Shown piece after piece: positions 7,503 to 8,845 of a stretch of 8,845 nt of DNA. Location of the stretch: positions 1 to 8,845 of the forward strand of contig JBBILU010000044.1 of NCBI GenBank assembly GCA_037444775.1. The letters run 5' to 3'. Position 1 is the stretch's first letter. Each line of letters opens with the position of its first letter. The DNA comes from JBBILU01 sp037444775. Lineage in GTDB: Bacteria > Patescibacteriota > Gracilibacteria > BD1-5 > UBA6164. Below the pieces are notes generated by a model. That model was not told the DNA's origin, did not search any database, and saw only the letters and a program-made list of their open reading frames with translations. Made by a program: the position numbers and the translations under genes.

Positions 7503-8582
7503 TTATCCTCATTTATTAAGTAAATAATTTCTAACTTTATCCTCCTTACTTTGGTCTAATAACTGAGAAAACTTTTTGTCTAAAGAAATCGTATCAAAAA
7601 ATTCTTCTCAATTGTATCTATAAATTTTTTTTCAAGATGCATCTGCTTTTGATTCAAAAATAATTTTATAACCTCATTTAATAATTTCTTCCTTTTTCCG
7701 TTCTTCTTTTATCTCAACTTTTTCTGAAATTGTTTGGACAGAAGCTCAAGAATTAGGATTATTTACAATTCAAGTAGAAGTAATTTCAGATATACCAATT
7801 TCTCAAATAACATTTTTTACATTTCAAACAATACTTGCTTTGTAATATTTCAAATTATTTTTTTCAGGATTTATAAAATAAAGACCTATAAGACCAAAAA
7901 CTAATAATCATATTAAAGAAGCCACGAATAAAGGCCTTGTTTTTGGTAAATTTTTTAATTTTTTAATCTGAGCAAGAACTGCATTCTCTTTATTTTCAAA
8001 CTCAGATTTATAATTCGTAAATAATCAATCTGGATCACGAACTAAAACCTTTCATCAAATAATAACAGAATCTGTTTTTTCTTGAACTTTTTCTTTAATA
8101 ACTGGATTTTGTTGAGGGAGTAATTCTTCAACTTTTTTGTCTTCTTCTAATTTTATTTCTTCATTTTTAACAATAAAAGTTTCTACTTTAGTTTCATCCA
8201 ATTTAGATTCTTGTTTAATTTCTCATTGAATAATAGTAACAGAATCAACGGGTAAATCAACTCAAGAAACTTGACTATCAGAAACCAAAGATTTTTCTGT
8301 TATTTTAGCTTTTAAAGAAATTCATATTTTTGGTTTTTCAGCTTCAGTTAATTCACTTTGTTTCAATTCTACAACTTCTACCTCTTCTATAATAGGTTTC
8401 ATTTCTTGCGAAACTGGAGTTTGATTTTTCCTCATAGATAAAAGACTAATTTTATTAGTTTGTGTGTTTTCAGTATTACCTTTTTCTATTTTAACCTCTT
8501 TTACTGGCTCTATTCAATTTTTTCTGTCTCTATTTTCTATTAAAGAAGAAAGGCTAATTTTGGGATTATTTAAAACAGCCAT
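7503..8582 (-). CDS. single-span membrane protein with long low-complexity cytoplasmic N-terminus
   Basis: I do not recognise this 359-residue protein; it is read with about 15 UGA-Gly codons. Residues 1-200 are rich in Glu, Lys, Val, Ser and Thr and look disordered. They contain three similar short motifs: PKISLSSL (7-14), NKISLLSM (43-50) and PKIGISLKA (84-92). One hydrophobic span lies at about 218-238 (LFVASLIGLLVFGLIGLYF), preceded by Lys/Arg residues, which predicts the N-terminus inside the cell and the last 115 residues outside. The outer part ends in a charged, aromatic-containing segment after about 310, perhaps a small folded domain. There is no signal peptide, cysteine pair or known catalytic motif. 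It has its own TTGACA promoter and is followed by a GC-rich hairpin, just upstream of the pilB operon. A pilus-related role is only suggested by position. The start is the first ATG downstream of the promoter. Confidence 0.8.
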
Positions 8583-8632
8583 TTTTAAAATAATTATTAA
8601 GTAAAATATTTTATACGAAGTAATTTTATTCT

Positions 8633-8662
8633 ATATTACAAAATAAATCAAGAAAATGTCAA
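8633..8662 (-). promoter_or_regulatory. promoter of the 359-residue membrane protein gene
   Basis: On the minus strand a consensus -35 box TTGACA (8657-8662), an 18-base spacer and TAATAT (8633-8638) precede the gene. The predicted start is near 8625, giving a leader of about 43 bases. The -35 box overlaps one arm of an 11-bp inverted repeat. Confidence 0.65.
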
Positions 8663-8697
8663 GTATTTTAAAAGAAACTTACAATATAAAATACTTG
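8660..8697. promoter_or_regulatory. 11-bp inverted repeat at the -35 box, candidate operator
   Basis: CAAGTATTTTA (8660-8670) and TAAAATACTTG (8687-8697) are perfect inverted copies separated by 16 bases. The left arm shares three bases with the -35 box of the membrane protein promoter; the other arm lies upstream of it. Arms spaced about 27 bases centre to centre could bind a dimeric regulator on one face of the helix. The first ten bases of the AAGTATTTTA core recur once upstream of the pilB promoter (7389-7398). Confidence 0.4.
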
Positions 8698-8716
8698 TTA
8701 GCATAATATAAACAAA

Positions 8717-8744
8717 AAAAAGATGTTAATATTAACATCTTTTT
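8717..8744 (-). terminator. perfect-palindrome terminator of the right-edge gene
   Basis: A 28-bp perfect palindrome (AAAAAGATGTTAAT and its complement) lies 18 bases after the stop of the gene entering from the right. On the minus strand it is followed by more T residues, giving a GATGTTAA/TTAACATC hairpin and a U tract. The A and T tracts on both sides mean it could work in either direction. Confidence 0.75.
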
Positions 8745-8762
8745 CTTGGGCATAATTTTTGA

Positions 8763-8845
8763 TTAAAACTTTTCAAAAGCTTTTCTAACTGTTTGACTAT
8801 TTGCAGTTATTTTTTGTTTTCTTGCATCAAAAAACCAAATATCTA
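8763..8845 (-). CDS. C-terminal end of an unrecognised gene
   Basis: A frame enters at the right edge and ends in TAA at 8763-8765, giving 26 residues (DIWFFDARKQKITANSQTVR followed by KAFEKF). The piece is basic and has no UGA codon. The stop is followed by a clear terminator, which supports a real gene end. The tail has the look of a small nucleic-acid-binding or ribosomal protein, but I cannot assign a family from this length. Confidence 0.5.
   Translation of the reverse strand, partial: DIWFFDARKQKITANSQTVRKAFEKF

Noticed and set aside
55..8582. Many broken genes (a run of pseudogenes or frameshifts)
   Set aside because: All breaks are TGA in the same frame, none are TAA or TAG, and glycine is the expected residue at each recognisable motif, so the genes are intact under code 25.
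1..8845. CRISPR array, tRNA, rRNA, insertion sequence or prophage
   Set aside because: I saw no regularly spaced repeats, no cloverleaf or rRNA motifs, no transposase or integrase frames and no flanking target duplications.

Overview
All genes in this window lie on the minus strand. The DNA is very A+T rich, and most reading frames are cut into short pieces by TGA if the standard code is used. When TGA is read as glycine (code 25, established for Gracilibacteria/BD1-5 and Absconditabacteria/SR1), five long frames open from ATG to TAA or TAG. Their lengths are exact multiples of three, and the UGA-glycines fall in invariant glycine positions, such as the Walker A loop of the pilus ATPase. The window is therefore best read as a chromosome segment of a Candidate Phyla Radiation bacterium of one of those two lineages. 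I cannot tell which.

Layout in the direction of transcription (right to left): (1) the C-terminal tail of an unrecognised gene entering at the right edge, followed by a perfect-palindrome terminator; (2) a 359-residue single-span membrane protein with its own TTGACA promoter; (3) a GC-rich hairpin region; (4) a type IV pilus operon, pilB - SpoIIE/PP2C-family phosphatase - pilC, with gaps of 6 and about 20 bp, an extended -10 promoter and a terminator overlapping the pilC stop; (5) a 400-bp region with a possible 53-codon ORF and a candidate pilin promoter with a long leader; (6) a type IV prepilin gene with its own terminator; (7) a YiiX/YaeF-like permuted papain-fold hydrolase with an N-terminal coiled coil; (8) possibly the first codons of another gene at the left edge.

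Together this is a compact type IV pilus locus: assembly ATPase, inner-membrane platform protein and pilin. The phosphatase sits between ATPase and platform, so it may control pilus assembly or use the same signal. The membrane protein upstream and the papain-fold enzyme downstream have no assigned role in the system. They are candidate accessory parts.
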